DNA of 22,724 nucleotides. Origin: Nitriliruptoraceae bacterium (GTDB lineage Bacteria > Actinomycetota > Nitriliruptoria > Nitriliruptorales > Nitriliruptoraceae). Location of the stretch: the NCBI GenBank assembly GCA_003554005.1, contig PWEU01000229.1:1-22724 (forward strand), read 5' to 3'. Below are positions 1 to 8,641 of the stretch, one piece after another. The notes below the pieces were generated by a model. The model did not search any database, was not told the origin of the DNA, and saw nothing but the letters and a program-made list of their open reading frames with translations. The position numbers and the translations under genes are program-made. Within the stretch, counting starts at the first letter, position 1; each line of letters opens with the position of its first letter.

Positions 1-551
1 AGCCGGTCGTCACCGGTCACCTCGGGGTGGAACGCCGCCGCCCAGAGCGGGCCCTGCCGCACGACCACTGGGTGACCGTCCACCGACGCGAGCACCTCGA
101 CCTCGTCGGTCAGCACGCGCTCGACCCGGGGTGCACGGATGAAGGCGACGTCCATGGGGCCGCCGTCGATCCCCACCACCTCGATGCGGGTGTCGAACGA
201 GTCCAGTTGACGGCCGAAGGCGTTGCGGCGGGTGCGCACGTGCAGACCACCGACCAACGGTTGCGGCTCGTCCTGCTCGAGCTCGTCGGAGAGCAGGATC
301 ATGCCGGCGCACGTGCCGAACACGGGCAGGCCATCGGCGATGCGGGCCTGCAACGGCTCCAACAGGCCGAACCGCTCCAGCAGCTTGCCGATCGTGGTCG
401 ACTCGCCGCCCGGCAGGATCAGCCCAGCCACCTCGGCGAGCTGCGGCGCCGTCTTGACCTGAACCGCCCGCGCGCCGACGCGCCGGAGCGCCTGGAGGTG
501 TTCGAGCACGTCGCCCTGCAGACCGAGCACGCCGATCAGGGGCGCGGCCAC
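1..551 (-). CDS. pdxT: PdxT, glutaminase subunit of PLP synthase (3' end off window)
   Basis: This is the class I glutamine amidotransferase subunit that hydrolyses glutamine and passes ammonia to PdxS for pyridoxal 5'-phosphate synthesis. The N-terminus shows the IGVLGLQGDV strand typical of PdxT, followed by the LPGGEST motif (residues 46-52), the nucleophile Cys81 in GTCAGM, and the His-Glu pair in AFHPEVTGDDR just before the window edge. Only about 10-15 C-terminal residues appear to be missing. I chose the GTG at 551 because it puts the nucleophile at residue 81, close to Cys79 of the Bacillus enzyme. An alternative GTG at 647 overlaps the pdxS stop as GTGA and would add 32 residues with no family resemblance; it could instead serve translational coupling. 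It lies directly downstream of pdxS, its obligate partner. Confidence 0.93.
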   Translation of the reverse strand, partial: MAAPLIGVLGLQGDVLEHLQALRRVGARAVQVKTAPQLAEVAGLILPGGESTTIGKLLERFGLLEPLQARIADGLPVFGTCAGMILLSDELEQDEPQPLVGGLHVRTRRNAFGRQLDSFDTRIEVVGIDGGPMDVAFIRAPRVERVLTDEVEVLASVDGHPVVVRQGPLWAAAFHPEVTGDDR

Positions 552-643
552 CTCGCCGTCGGGAGAGCGTGCCGCGGGGGCAGCAGGCAGCCGGCCGGTC
601 AACCGCTGCCCCGGGATCCAGCGATCGGGGACGAACGCGCTGC

Positions 644-1564
644 TCACCAGCCGCGCGCGGCGTACTTCTGGTCCTCGGGCAGGGTGTCGATGTTGATCCC
701 CACCATGGCCTCGCCCAGCCCACGGGACACCTTGGCGATCACGCCCGGGGCCTCGAAGTGGGTCGTGGCCTCCACGATCGCCCGGGCCCGCTGCTCGGGG
801 TCGCCGGACTTGAAGATGCCGGAGCCGACGAACACCCCGTCCGCCCCGAGCTGCATCATCATCGCGGCGTCGGCCGGGGTGGCGATCCCACCGGCGGTGA
901 ACAGCACGACGGGCAGCCGGCCGGTCTCGGCGCACTCACGCACCAGCTCGACGGGCGCGCGGTGCTCCTTGGCGGCGGCATAGAGCTCGGTCTCGTCCAT
1001 CGTGGCCAACCGGCGGATCTCCCCGCCGATGGCGCGCATGTGCCGGGTGGCCTCCACGACGTTCCCGGTGCCGGCTTCGCCCTTGGAGCGGATCATCGCG
1101 GCTCCCTCGGACAGGCGTCGCAGGGCCTCGCCGAGGTTGGTGGCACCACACACGAAGGGCACGTCGAACCGCCACTTGTCGATGTGGTGGGCCTCGTCGG
1201 CGGGGGTGAGCACCTCGGACTCATCGACGTAGTCGACCCCGAGCGACTGCAGGACCTGGGCCTCGACGAAGTGGCCGATGCGAGCCTTGGCCATGACCGG
1301 GATCGAGACCGTCGCCATGATCGCGTCGATCATGTCCGGGTCCGACATGCGGGCGACCCCGCCGTCCTTGCGGATGTCGGCGGGCACACGCTCGAGCGCC
1401 ATCACCGCGACCGCGCCGGCCTCCTCGGCGATCCGCGCCTGCTCGACGTCGATGACGTCCATGATGACGCCGCCTTTGAGCATGTCCGCGAGGCCACGCT
1501 TGACGCGGGTGCTGCCGGTCTGCGAGGTCGCGGCAGCGGGTAGCGGGTGTTCTGGGGCGCTCAT
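644..1564 (-). CDS. pdxS: PdxS, pyridoxal 5'-phosphate synthase synthase subunit
   Basis: PdxS condenses ribose 5-phosphate, glyceraldehyde 3-phosphate and PdxT-derived ammonia into PLP. The 306-residue protein covers the whole (βα)8 family. Asp36 lies in GGVIMDV, the substrate-linking Lys93 in PVMAKARIGH, and the second catalytic Lys161 in RSKGEAGTG. The phosphate-binding glycine loops (FTAGGIATPADAAMMM and VFVGSGIF) are intact. The ATG at 1564 follows GGAG in CCGGAGCCAGCC. A TATCCT hexamer at 1605-1600 could be the -10 element, but I see no convincing -35. The gene is separated from the upstream lipoprotein gene by 115 bp with a hairpin, so it is probably transcribed separately and together with pdxT. 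Confidence 0.98.
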   Translation of the reverse strand: MSAPEHPLPAAATSQTGSTRVKRGLADMLKGGVIMDVIDVEQARIAEEAGAVAVMALERVPADIRKDGGVARMSDPDMIDAIMATVSIPVMAKARIGHFVEAQVLQSLGVDYVDESEVLTPADEAHHIDKWRFDVPFVCGATNLGEALRRLSEGAAMIRSKGEAGTGNVVEATRHMRAIGGEIRRLATMDETELYAAAKEHRAPVELVRECAETGRLPVVLFTAGGIATPADAAMMMQLGADGVFVGSGIFKSGDPEQRARAIVEATTHFEAPGVIAKVSRGLGEAMVGINIDTLPEDQKYAARGW

Positions 1565-1644
1565 GGCTGGCTCCGGACGTGCGGCGGGGAGGTGGCTTCA
1601 GGATACTGCGCTCATCCCCCACCGACGACCGCACAACCCACCGT

Positions 1645-1677
1645 GCGAGCCCAGCCTGCGAGCCGCTGGGTGCTCGC
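1645..1677 (-). terminator. Hairpin terminator after the DUF3048 lipoprotein gene
   Basis: Immediately after the stop codon of the lipoprotein gene (1680) the arms GCGAGC-CCAGC (1645-1655) and GCTGG-GT-GCTCGC (1665-1677) form an 11-bp stem with a 2-nt bulge and a 9-nt loop. There is no U-tract, which is common for actinobacterial terminators. It separates this gene from pdxS. Confidence 0.5.
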
Positions 1678-1679
1678 GC

Positions 1680-2792
1680 TCAGCTGGTGATGCCCGGCAG
1701 GTTGTCGGGCAGGTGCAGCCACGTCGGCCCCGGCTTGAGCGGGAAGGGCTCGCCGTCGGGGTCGAGGATCTCGAGCGGAGCATCAGAGGACGGCTTGCGG
1801 TAGCGGGCCTCGTACCGCTGCCCGTCCCTGAGCACCAGGGCGGGGGCGTCGGCGGTCACCACGTCGGTCTCGGGGCAGCGGCTGCCGTAGCAGCTCGGCG
1901 TGCCGAGGTAGTGGCGGGTGTCCAGCACGACCACGTTGGCCGCCCCGATCCGGCCCGGTCCGGTCACCAGGGACGGGGAGCCGTTCTGGAAACGGCGGTA
2001 GACACCCGCCTCGGCGTCGTACTCCCAGGTGGTGCGGTACCCCGACGACATCCGGATCTGGATCGCTGCCCCCGGGTCCTCGCAGCCGGTCGCGTCCTCG
2101 GGGCAGGCCAGGGCGCCGTGGGGGGCCTCGTCGTCGAACACCCACCCGACGTCCTCGATCGGTTCCGCGCCGCGCTGCCGGGCCCCCTCACGGGCCGCCG
2201 GCGCATCGACGTAGAGGTTGTGGGGCGCGCGCCGGGACCGGTCGCGGAAGAAGCCCGGGCCTCCCTCGGTGATCACGATCGAGGGAGCGGCGCGCAGCAT
2301 GGGCTGCACCTCGTTGCGGGCCCCGGAGGAGAAGAACGCCGACCGGCTGTAGCCGGACATGAGCTGGACGTCGACCGGGCGGGCGGAGCGGACCGGGCCC
2401 GCGACCGGCGGCAGCTGGCTGTGGAACACGGCCAGGAACCGGGTCACCCCAGCCTCGACGACCTCCTCGTAGACGATGTCGGCCACGTCGAAGCCGGACT
2501 GTGGTCGCGCCTGCGGCGCGTTGTCGACCTTGATCAGCAGGGCCGGTAGCGCGAGGACCTCCTCGTCCACCTCCAGCCCGGTCAGCGGTGAGGTCGGGCC
2601 CGGTTCTGGCTCGGGCTCGGGTTCCGGCTCCGGTTCGGGCTCCGGCTCGGGTTCGGGTTCCGGCTCCTCGATGGGCTCGGGCTCGAGCGGTTCGGGCAGG
2701 ACGAGGACCTTGTCGTGGCTGCCGCAGGCGGCGACGACCAGCAGCAGCGTGGTCGCGACAGCGGCACGGACCACGGTGGCGGGAGAGGGCAC
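1680..2792 (-). CDS. DUF3048 (YerB-like) lipoprotein with Glu-Pro linker
   Basis: This is a predicted exported lipoprotein of about 370 residues. From the GTG at 2792 the first 23 residues form a signal with a hydrophobic stretch and the lipobox VVAAC (Cys23). A Glu-Pro-rich linker with 11 consecutive EP dipeptides follows, then the DUF3048 region beginning at PTSPLTGL. Family-like segments include VYEEVVEAGVTRFLAVF, PVRSARPVD, NLYVDAP and the C-terminal half from about residue 250. The biochemical role of DUF3048 proteins (B. subtilis YerB type) is not known to me. I chose the GTG at 2792 because GGAG lies 7 nt upstream; an ATG at 2825 has no Shine-Dalgarno sequence. A TAGGAT hexamer at 2850-2845 could be a -10. 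The linker probably spans the cell wall or tethers the domain to the membrane. Confidence 0.85.
   Translation of the reverse strand: MPSPATVVRAAVATTLLLVVAACGSHDKVLVLPEPLEPEPIEEPEPEPEPEPEPEPEPEPEPEPGPTSPLTGLEVDEEVLALPALLIKVDNAPQARPQSGFDVADIVYEEVVEAGVTRFLAVFHSQLPPVAGPVRSARPVDVQLMSGYSRSAFFSSGARNEVQPMLRAAPSIVITEGGPGFFRDRSRRAPHNLYVDAPAAREGARQRGAEPIEDVGWVFDDEAPHGALACPEDATGCEDPGAAIQIRMSSGYRTTWEYDAEAGVYRRFQNGSPSLVTGPGRIGAANVVVLDTRHYLGTPSCYGSRCPETDVVTADAPALVLRDGQRYEARYRKPSSDAPLEILDPDGEPFPLKPGPTWLHLPDNLPGITS
2601..2666 (-). repeat. Hexanucleotide repeat encoding (Glu-Pro)11
   Basis: Eleven consecutive in-frame GAR-CCN units encode an uninterrupted EP dipeptide run in the lipoprotein linker. Codon use varies between GAG/GAA and CCG/CCC/CCA, so the repeat is not a recent perfect expansion. 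Confidence 0.9.
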
Positions 2793-2929
2793 GGGGAGCT
2801 CCGCGGATCGTTCGAGGCAGGGCATCGGAGTGGGACCGACGGCGATCCTACGACGCCCGCGCGCGCCCCCCTCGCACGTGCCGCGCTCTGCCGCCCCCGC
2901 CGACACTGGATGCCGCTGCGCGGGATACG

Positions 2930-4075
2930 TCACCGCTCAGGGGCGAATATCCCGCGGAGCGCGTCGGCGTAGCCCTCCCGCAGCCGTGCGGCCACGGCCG
3001 ACCAGTCGTGGGCCTCGGCCGTGCGCGCACCCGCGGCGACCAGCGCAGCTCGACGCCCGGGATCGTCCAGCAGCGCGGCGAGGGCGCCGGCCAGCCGACC
3101 GTGGTCGCCGACGGGCACGAGGACCCCGTCCCGCCCGTCCTCGATGACGCTGCGGTAACCGGGGATGTCGGAGGCGACGACCGCCGTGCCGGCCGCCATC
3201 GCCTCCAGCAGCACGATGCCGAAGGACTCGCCGCCGAGCGCGGGGGCGACCGCGACGTCGCCAAGGGCCAGCGCTTCGGCCAGCGCGACACCCTTCACAC
3301 GCCCCGCGAGCCGGACCTGTCCGGCGGGGACCCCGGCGAGCAGACCCCGGAGCTCCTCGCCCTGCGGCCCGTCGCCGATCACGGTCAGCTCGACCGAGGG
3401 GTGGGTGCGGAGCAGCTCCAGGTAGGCGCGGGCGAGCACCAGCACCCCTTTGCGGGGTTCGAGGCGGCCGACGAACACCAGCCGCGGCGGGCCCTCGGCC
3501 CGCTCCTCCCCCAGCGCCTGGGCCGCCGCGCGGAAGGGTGCCACGTCCACCCCGTTGGCCACGACCCTGAGCGACCACGGTTCGACGCCGAGCGCGCCCG
3601 CGTGGTAGTCGGCAGCCGCCTCGGAGACCGCGACGGCTATCGCCGCCCGGGACAGCACACCTCGCCCCAGCGTCCGGGCCAGACGGTAGGTGCGGTCGCT
3701 GTCCGACCAGGCGTGGAAGGTGACCACCAGCGGTGCCACGGTCCCGAGGGCGGCGGCGAGACCCACCATGGGCACCAGGGGTTCGTGGACGTGGACCACC
3801 TCGGGCGCGAGCCGCTCGAGGGCGCGCAGGGTCCGCCACGCGGCCGAGGGCCGCAGCGCGATCGGGGCCACCGCACCGTTGAACGCCACCCCCCGCGTCG
3901 GCCCGAGCCCCACCTCGGCCGGTGCATCAGGCGGGGTCACCACCCCCACCCGCCCCGCGCCGAGGAGGACCACCTGATCGCCGTCCGCACGGAGCCGCGC
4001 CGCCAGCTGCCGGACGTGCGACTGGACCCCTCCCGGCACCCCGAGGTCGTAGGGGCTGACGATCGCGATCCTCAC
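2930..4075 (-). CDS. pimA: PimA-like phosphatidylinositol mannosyltransferase (GT4)
   Basis: This GT-B glycosyltransferase should transfer mannose from GDP-mannose to the inositol of phosphatidylinositol on the cytoplasmic membrane face, the first step of PIM synthesis. The 381 residues match the family length. Visible features are the N-terminal GVPGGVQSHV loop (Gly15-Gly16), TFHAW with His121, the nucleotide-sugar site GRLEPRKG (Arg204, Lys209), and the GGESFGIVLLEAMAAG motif with Glu283. The GTG start at 4075 overlaps the stop of the acyltransferase gene as GTGA and has a strong GGGGAGG 7 nt upstream. Its position behind pgsA and the acyltransferase is the conserved actinobacterial PIM order, which supports PimA over other GT4 enzymes. 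Confidence 0.93.
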   Translation of the reverse strand: MRIAIVSPYDLGVPGGVQSHVRQLAARLRADGDQVVLLGAGRVGVVTPPDAPAEVGLGPTRGVAFNGAVAPIALRPSAAWRTLRALERLAPEVVHVHEPLVPMVGLAAALGTVAPLVVTFHAWSDSDRTYRLARTLGRGVLSRAAIAVAVSEAAADYHAGALGVEPWSLRVVANGVDVAPFRAAAQALGEERAEGPPRLVFVGRLEPRKGVLVLARAYLELLRTHPSVELTVIGDGPQGEELRGLLAGVPAGQVRLAGRVKGVALAEALALGDVAVAPALGGESFGIVLLEAMAAGTAVVASDIPGYRSVIEDGRDGVLVPVGDHGRLAGALAALLDDPGRRAALVAAGARTAEAHDWSAVAARLREGYADALRGIFAPER

Positions 4076-5091
4076 GCCGACGCCTCCCCTGTCCGATCTC
4101 GTCGGTCAGCGCGCGCCAGCGCTCGCCAGTCCTCCCCCGCCCGCCAGGCGTGCACGACCGGGTGGTCGGGCTCGCGGTCGGCCAGCCAGTTGGGGACGAA
4201 GACGTGCCACTGGGTGGGGAAACGGCCGATCAGCGCTTCCAGCTCGGTCGCCACGGCCTGGGTGCCGTCGACGACGTCGAGGTGGGCCACCTCGATCGGC
4301 GCGTGCACCACCCCGTGGTAGCCGTCGCCGGCGGCGAGGAACGCCCCCACGTGCACGGGCAGGCCCGTGCGCCGCGCCAGGGCGGCCGGGCCCGGGGGCA
4401 GACGACAGGGTTCACCGAAGAACTCGACGATGGGGCCGCGCCTGGTCAGGTCACGGTCGGCGAGCAAGGTGGCCAGCGCCCCCGACTCCCGCACCCGGTG
4501 CTCGAGCTCGCCGAGCATGTCGCCACCGCGCACCAGGGGGATCACATCGATGCCGGCCTCCTCACGGAGCCGGACGAAGCGCTCGTACAGCGCCCGCGGC
4601 TCCACCACCTCGGCGACCACGACCATGCCCCAGCGGCGTTGGGTGGTGAAGAACGCCCCGACGTCCCAGGAGCCGAGGTGGCCCGTGGCGAAGATGCCCC
4701 CCTGCCCGGCATCACGGACCGCGTCCACGTAGCCAAGCCCCTCGGCGGTCGCGGCTGCCACCACCGCGGCCCCGTCCATGCGGTGCAACCGGAAGGCGTC
4801 GATCCAGTACCGGGCGTAGCCGACGTAGGCCTCACGCACCAGGTGGGCCAGTTCATGCTCGCTCGCCCCCGGCCCCACCCGCGCGAGGTTGCGGCGCACC
4901 TGCGCCCGCTGCCGGGCCGGCGCCGCCAGGTACCAGGCACGTCCGAGCCGGGACGGGAGGCGGCGCGCCACCGCCTCCGGGGCCTGCGCCGCAGCCTCCC
5001 AGACCGCGAGCGTGCGGGCGTAGGCGAGGCGCTGGCGCAGGCTCGTGGGCGCTGCGGGTGGGAGCGCATCGAACAGCTGCCCCTGGCTCAC
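4072..5091 (-). CDS. patA: PatA-like phosphatidylinositol mannoside acyltransferase
   Basis: This is a lysophospholipid-acyltransferase-like protein of the LpxL/HtrB/PatA superfamily (339 residues), expected to acylate the 6-position of the mannose on PIM1/PIM2 at the inner membrane. The acyltransferase signature H-x4-D is present as GHLGSWD (His138, Asp143), and LLADRDL (about 209-215) is the usual second block. The central PIVEFFGEPCRLPPGPAALARRTG segment fits the acyl-acceptor region. The GTG start at 5091 overlaps the pgsA stop (GTGA) and the 3' end overlaps the pimA start, so it sits inside a tightly coupled pgsA–patA–pimA cluster. Substrate assignment is inferred from this context. Confidence 0.88.
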   Translation of the reverse strand: MSQGQLFDALPPAAPTSLRQRLAYARTLAVWEAAAQAPEAVARRLPSRLGRAWYLAAPARQRAQVRRNLARVGPGASEHELAHLVREAYVGYARYWIDAFRLHRMDGAAVVAAATAEGLGYVDAVRDAGQGGIFATGHLGSWDVGAFFTTQRRWGMVVVAEVVEPRALYERFVRLREEAGIDVIPLVRGGDMLGELEHRVRESGALATLLADRDLTRRGPIVEFFGEPCRLPPGPAALARRTGLPVHVGAFLAAGDGYHGVVHAPIEVAHLDVVDGTQAVATELEALIGRFPTQWHVFVPNWLADREPDHPVVHAWRAGEDWRALARADRRDRTGEASA

Positions 5092-5900
5092 CGGGCGTAC
5101 CCCGGATCCTCGTCACCGCGAGCCACCTCGATCGACGTGGGGCGTCGCTCCACACGCCCGCCGTCGCGCTCGGCCGGCTCTGCCGCCTGCGCCTGTTCCA
5201 CGAGTCCGTCGACGGCGCCGTCGAAGTTCCGCTCCCCGTAGAAGCGGCGGGCTGCCTTCTTGAACGCCCGACTCCAGGCCCGGTCGTGCAGCGCCAGCGC
5301 CAGCAGCTCCTCGGGCACGTCGCGGGCGATCTGGCACCACACGTGGTGGATGCGCTGGATCACGGTGACGGTGCCACCGATCGCCAGCAGCCACAGGACC
5401 GGCTCGAACAGCCAGGGGTGGAACAGCAGCGCCGCGATGATGAGCATCGCGCGCTCTGCCCGCTCGAGGACCCCGACCGAGCAGTCCAGGTCGATCGACT
5501 CCGCCTTGGCGCGCACGTAGCTGGGGAGGAAGGCTGCCACCAGCGCCACCAGCGCCAACGCCAGCAGCCGAGGCTGGTCGAGGACGGCCCAGGCGATGCC
5601 GCCGAGCATCAGGCCGTCGGAGATGCGGTCGCTGACCGAGTCGTAGAAACCGCCGAAGGGGGTGGAGCGCTCGGTGGCCCTGGCGACCGAGCCGTCCAGC
5701 ACATCCATCATGCCGCCCGCGATCAGCACCAGGGCGGCGAGGTGGAAGCGCTGCAACGCCACCAGCACCGCGGCCGCCGCGGGGAGCAGCAGCCCCAGCG
5801 TGGTGAGGGTGTTGGGGCTGACCCCGGTGCGGCCGAGCCCGCGACCCAGTGGAGCGGTCACGGCATCGACGGCAGCGGGGAAGCGGGAACGGAGCGCCAC
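5088..5900 (-). CDS. pgsA: PgsA, phosphatidylinositol phosphate synthase
   Basis: This is a CDP-alcohol phosphotransferase, an integral membrane enzyme joining CDP-diacylglycerol to inositol 1-phosphate. The full motif D-x2-D-G-x2-A-R-x8-G-x3-D-x3-D is seen, beginning at Asp66 in DVLDGSVARA and ending SDRISDG. Several hydrophobic helices follow. I place the start at the GTG at 5900, which gives VALRSRFPAAVDAVTAPLGR and aligns well with family N-termini (270 residues). An in-frame TTG at 5975 would add 25 residues of poor resemblance and has no clear ribosome site. The C-terminal 50 residues are charged and extend beyond the usual length of about 217. PIM context argues for PI-phosphate synthase rather than PG-phosphate synthase. 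Confidence 0.9.
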   Translation of the reverse strand: MALRSRFPAAVDAVTAPLGRGLGRTGVSPNTLTTLGLLLPAAAAVLVALQRFHLAALVLIAGGMMDVLDGSVARATERSTPFGGFYDSVSDRISDGLMLGGIAWAVLDQPRLLALALVALVAAFLPSYVRAKAESIDLDCSVGVLERAERAMLIIAALLFHPWLFEPVLWLLAIGGTVTVIQRIHHVWCQIARDVPEELLALALHDRAWSRAFKKAARRFYGERNFDGAVDGLVEQAQAAEPAERDGGRVERRPTSIEVARGDEDPGYAR

Positions 5901-5995
5901 GGCGACCTGCGATCGGGAGGTTTGTCCCGAGGCTAGCGACCCGGCGACCGCCTTCCAGGGTGGCCGAGCGGCCAACGGTCCCCGCCCGCGGTCAC

Positions 5996-6565
5996 TCAGC
6001 CGAGGTGCGCGAACCCCGGCAGCAGCTCGTCGTACATCTCCTCCAGCGCCTTCGGGAGCACCCGGGCGGCGCCGACCACCGACATGAAGTTGGTGTCGCC
6101 ACCCCAGCGTGGCACGGCGTGGAGGTGGAGGTGGTCGGTGATGCCGGCGCCGGCGACCGCACCCAGGTTCATCCCGAGGTTGATGCCCTGGGCCCCGATG
6201 CGCTCCTTGAGGATCCGCACCGTCTCCCGCCCGAGGGCGAACACCTCGGCCGCCACCTCGACGTCGAGGTGTTCGAGCGCCGCGGTGTGCTCGTAGGGCA
6301 CCACCATCAGGTGGCCTGGGTTGTAGGGGTAGGCGTTGAAGATGACGTAGGCGTGGTCACCACGGAACAGGATCAGCGACTCGCGGTCAGTGGCCGCGTC
6401 GCGGGCGGGCAGGACGCAGAACGGGCACCCCTCCACCTGGTCGGCGCCCGCGATGTAGCCGAACCGCCAGGGAGCCCAGAGCCGCTGCAGCCCCTCGATG
6501 CCCACGCCCGGCTGGTCGCTGCGCGTGTCACGTGAGACCTCGCCGACGTGGTCCTCGAGGCTCAT
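5996..6565 (-). CDS. HIT-family (Ap4A phosphorylase-like) protein
   Basis: A histidine-triad nucleotide-binding protein of 189 residues. The triad is DHLHLHAVPRWGGD, with His145, His147 and His149. An N-terminal CPFC (Cys47/Cys50) preceded by RLWAPWRFGYI is typical of the actinobacterial group represented by M. tuberculosis Rv2613c, reported as an Ap4A phosphorylase. NPGHLMVVPYEHT and NLGAVAGAGI are the other conserved HIT blocks. The ATG overlaps the thrS stop as ATGA, so it is translationally coupled to thrS; threonyl-tRNA synthetase can generate Ap4A, which fits the pairing. Phosphorylase versus hydrolase activity cannot be settled from sequence. Confidence 0.92.
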   Translation of the reverse strand: MSLEDHVGEVSRDTRSDQPGVGIEGLQRLWAPWRFGYIAGADQVEGCPFCVLPARDAATDRESLILFRGDHAYVIFNAYPYNPGHLMVVPYEHTAALEHLDVEVAAEVFALGRETVRILKERIGAQGINLGMNLGAVAGAGITDHLHLHAVPRWGGDTNFMSVVGAARVLPKALEEMYDELLPGFAHLG

Positions 6566-8625
6566 GCGGACCGTGCCTCCGGCACCTGCGCCGCGATCTC
6601 CGCCGCCACCTCGGCGACGAAGGTGTCCAGCGGGACCTCCTTGCGCTGGTCACCGCGGTAGGGACGGATGGCGACCGTGCGGGACTCGGCCTCGGATGAG
6701 CCGACGATCAGGGGGTAGGGGACCTTCGAGGTCTGTGCGTCCCGGATCTTGTGGCCGAGCGTGCCGTCACCGGCATCGAGGTGGACCCGGACCCCGTCGG
6801 CGCGCAACGCCTCCACCACCTCACCGGCGTAGCCATCGAACTCCGCCGCGACGGGCACGACCCGGACCTGCTCGGGGGCGAGCCAGGTCGGGAACGCGCC
6901 GTTGAAGGACTCGACCATCACGGCGAAGAACCGCTCGATCGACCCGAACAGCGCCCGGTGCACCATGAAGGGTCGATGCTTGGCGCCGTCGTCGCCGACG
7001 TAGAAGAGGTCGAAGCGCTCCGGCAGGTTGAAGTCCACCTGGATCGTGGTCAGCTGCCACTCGCGCCCGATGGCGTCCCGGGCGTGGATGTCGATCTTCG
7101 GGCCGTAGAAGGCCCCCTCGCCGGCATCGATCTGGTAGTGGTAGCCGGACCGCTCGGCCGCCTCCACCAGGGCCTTCTCGGCGTAGGCCCACTGCTCGTC
7201 GGTCCCGATCGCCTTGGCGTCGGGTCGGGTCGAGACGGCCACCCGGGAGGGCTCGCCGAGACCGAAGGCGGCGTAGAGGTCGCGGGCGAACTCGATGCAG
7301 CCGACCACCTCGTCGACGACCTGGTCCGCGCGGCAGAAGATGTGGGAGTCGTCCTGGGTGAAGCCCCGGGCCCGCAGCATCCCGTTGACCACCCCGGAGC
7401 GCTCGTAGCGGTAGACGGTGCCGAGTTCGGAGATCCGCAGGGGCAGCTCGCGGTAGGAGCGGGTCCGGGAGGTGAAGGCCAGGATGTGGAAGGGGCAGTT
7501 CATGGGCTTCAGCCGGTAGGCCGCACCGGCGTCATCGAGCTCCATGCCCGGGTACATCAGCTCCTCGTAGTTCTCGAGGTGCCCCGAGATCCGCCACAGG
7601 TCCTCCTTGGCGATGTGCGGGGTGTAGACCGGGAGGTAGCCGCGCTTGAGGGTCTCGTCGCGGATCCAGTCCTCCATCTGCTTGCGGACCAGGGCGCCGT
7701 TGGGCAGGAAGATCGACAAACCGGGACCGAGTTCGTCGGGATGGTGGGTGAGCTCCAGCTCACGGCCGAGCTTGCGGTGGTCGCGCTTCTTGGCCTCCTC
7801 GAGGAGCTCGAGGTGGGCCTTGAGCGCCTTCTTGGACTCCCACGCCGTGCCGTAGATGCGCTGCAGCATCGGCTGGTCCTCGCGCCCCCGCCAGTAGGCG
7901 CCGGCGCTGCGCAGCAGGGTGAAGGCCGGGATGCGCTCGGTTGAGGGCACGTGGGGGCCGCGGCACAGGTCCGACCCCGCCACCTCGGTGCTGCCGTCGT
8001 CGAGGTCACGGACGTTGCGGTAGACGGTGTAGGTCGGCGCGGCGTCCGAGGCTGCGGCGTCGACGCCGCCAGCCGGCGCATCGGGAGCGACGGTGTCGAC
8101 GGCGCTCACGATCGTCCCATCACCGACGAGGTCCATGATCTCGATCTTGTAGGGCTGGTCGGCGAACTCCTCGCGCGCCGACGCCTCGGGGATCTCCTCG
8201 CGCACGTAGCGCTGACGCTCACGGGCCAGCGCGACCATGCGCGCCTCGATGCGCTCGAGGGCCTCGGGCGTGAACGGACTCGCCACGTCGAAGTCGTAGT
8301 AGAACCCGTCCTCGATGGGCGGTCCGATCGCCCACTTGGCCCCGGGGAACAGGTCGGTGACGGCCTGGGCCATCAGGTGGGCCGTGGAGTGGCGCAGGAT
8401 CGCCCGACCCTGCTCGGTGTCGGCGTTGATCCCGGCCACGGTGGCACCGTCGGGCACGGGTCGGTCCAGGTCCCCCTCCTGCGTCACCCCGTCCGGGGTG
8501 GTGACCTCGGCGGCGACGATCGCGCCGCGGATCGCCTCGAGGGCTTTCAGCGCCTGCAGGGCGGTGGTGCCGGGATCGAGCACGGCACTTCGGTCGCCGT
8601 GGTGGACGGTGATGGTCTGGCTCAC
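6562..8625 (-). CDS. thrS: Threonyl-tRNA synthetase
   Basis: This class II synthetase charges tRNA-Thr in the cytoplasm. Domains in order are an N-terminal TGS domain (1-65), the editing domain with HSTAHLMAQ (His79, His83) and DLCRGPHVP (Cys221, His225), the catalytic core with zinc ligands Cys377 (PMNCPFH), His428 (QDDSHIF) and His556 (MVHRALFGSIERF), motif 2 at RYERSGVVNGMLRARG, and an anticodon-binding domain from about 580. The 687 residues are slightly long because of a low-complexity Ala/Asp/Pro insert at about 175-198 within the editing domain. The GTG start is set by GAGGAG 6-7 nt upstream. A TACCCT hexamer at 8678-8673 is a candidate -10. Confidence 0.98.
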   Translation of the reverse strand: MSQTITVHHGDRSAVLDPGTTALQALKALEAIRGAIVAAEVTTPDGVTQEGDLDRPVPDGATVAGINADTEQGRAILRHSTAHLMAQAVTDLFPGAKWAIGPPIEDGFYYDFDVASPFTPEALERIEARMVALARERQRYVREEIPEASAREEFADQPYKIEIMDLVGDGTIVSAVDTVAPDAPAGGVDAAASDAAPTYTVYRNVRDLDDGSTEVAGSDLCRGPHVPSTERIPAFTLLRSAGAYWRGREDQPMLQRIYGTAWESKKALKAHLELLEEAKKRDHRKLGRELELTHHPDELGPGLSIFLPNGALVRKQMEDWIRDETLKRGYLPVYTPHIAKEDLWRISGHLENYEELMYPGMELDDAGAAYRLKPMNCPFHILAFTSRTRSYRELPLRISELGTVYRYERSGVVNGMLRARGFTQDDSHIFCRADQVVDEVVGCIEFARDLYAAFGLGEPSRVAVSTRPDAKAIGTDEQWAYAEKALVEAAERSGYHYQIDAGEGAFYGPKIDIHARDAIGREWQLTTIQVDFNLPERFDLFYVGDDGAKHRPFMVHRALFGSIERFFAVMVESFNGAFPTWLAPEQVRVVPVAAEFDGYAGEVVEALRADGVRVHLDAGDGTLGHKIRDAQTSKVPYPLIVGSSEAESRTVAIRPYRGDQRKEVPLDTFVAEVAAEIAAQVPEARSA

Positions 8626-8641
8626 GTGACGCTCCTCGGTG

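Noticed and set aside
2601..2666. Short tandem repeat considered as CRISPR or regulatory repeat
   Set aside because: The 6-bp units are in frame and encode a Glu-Pro linker; there are no spacers. No CRISPR array was seen in the window.
2588..4321. 577-codon plus-strand frame over the lipoprotein and pimA
   Set aside because: It is antisense to well-supported pimA and to the EP linker, with Arg/Gly/His-rich low-complexity translation.
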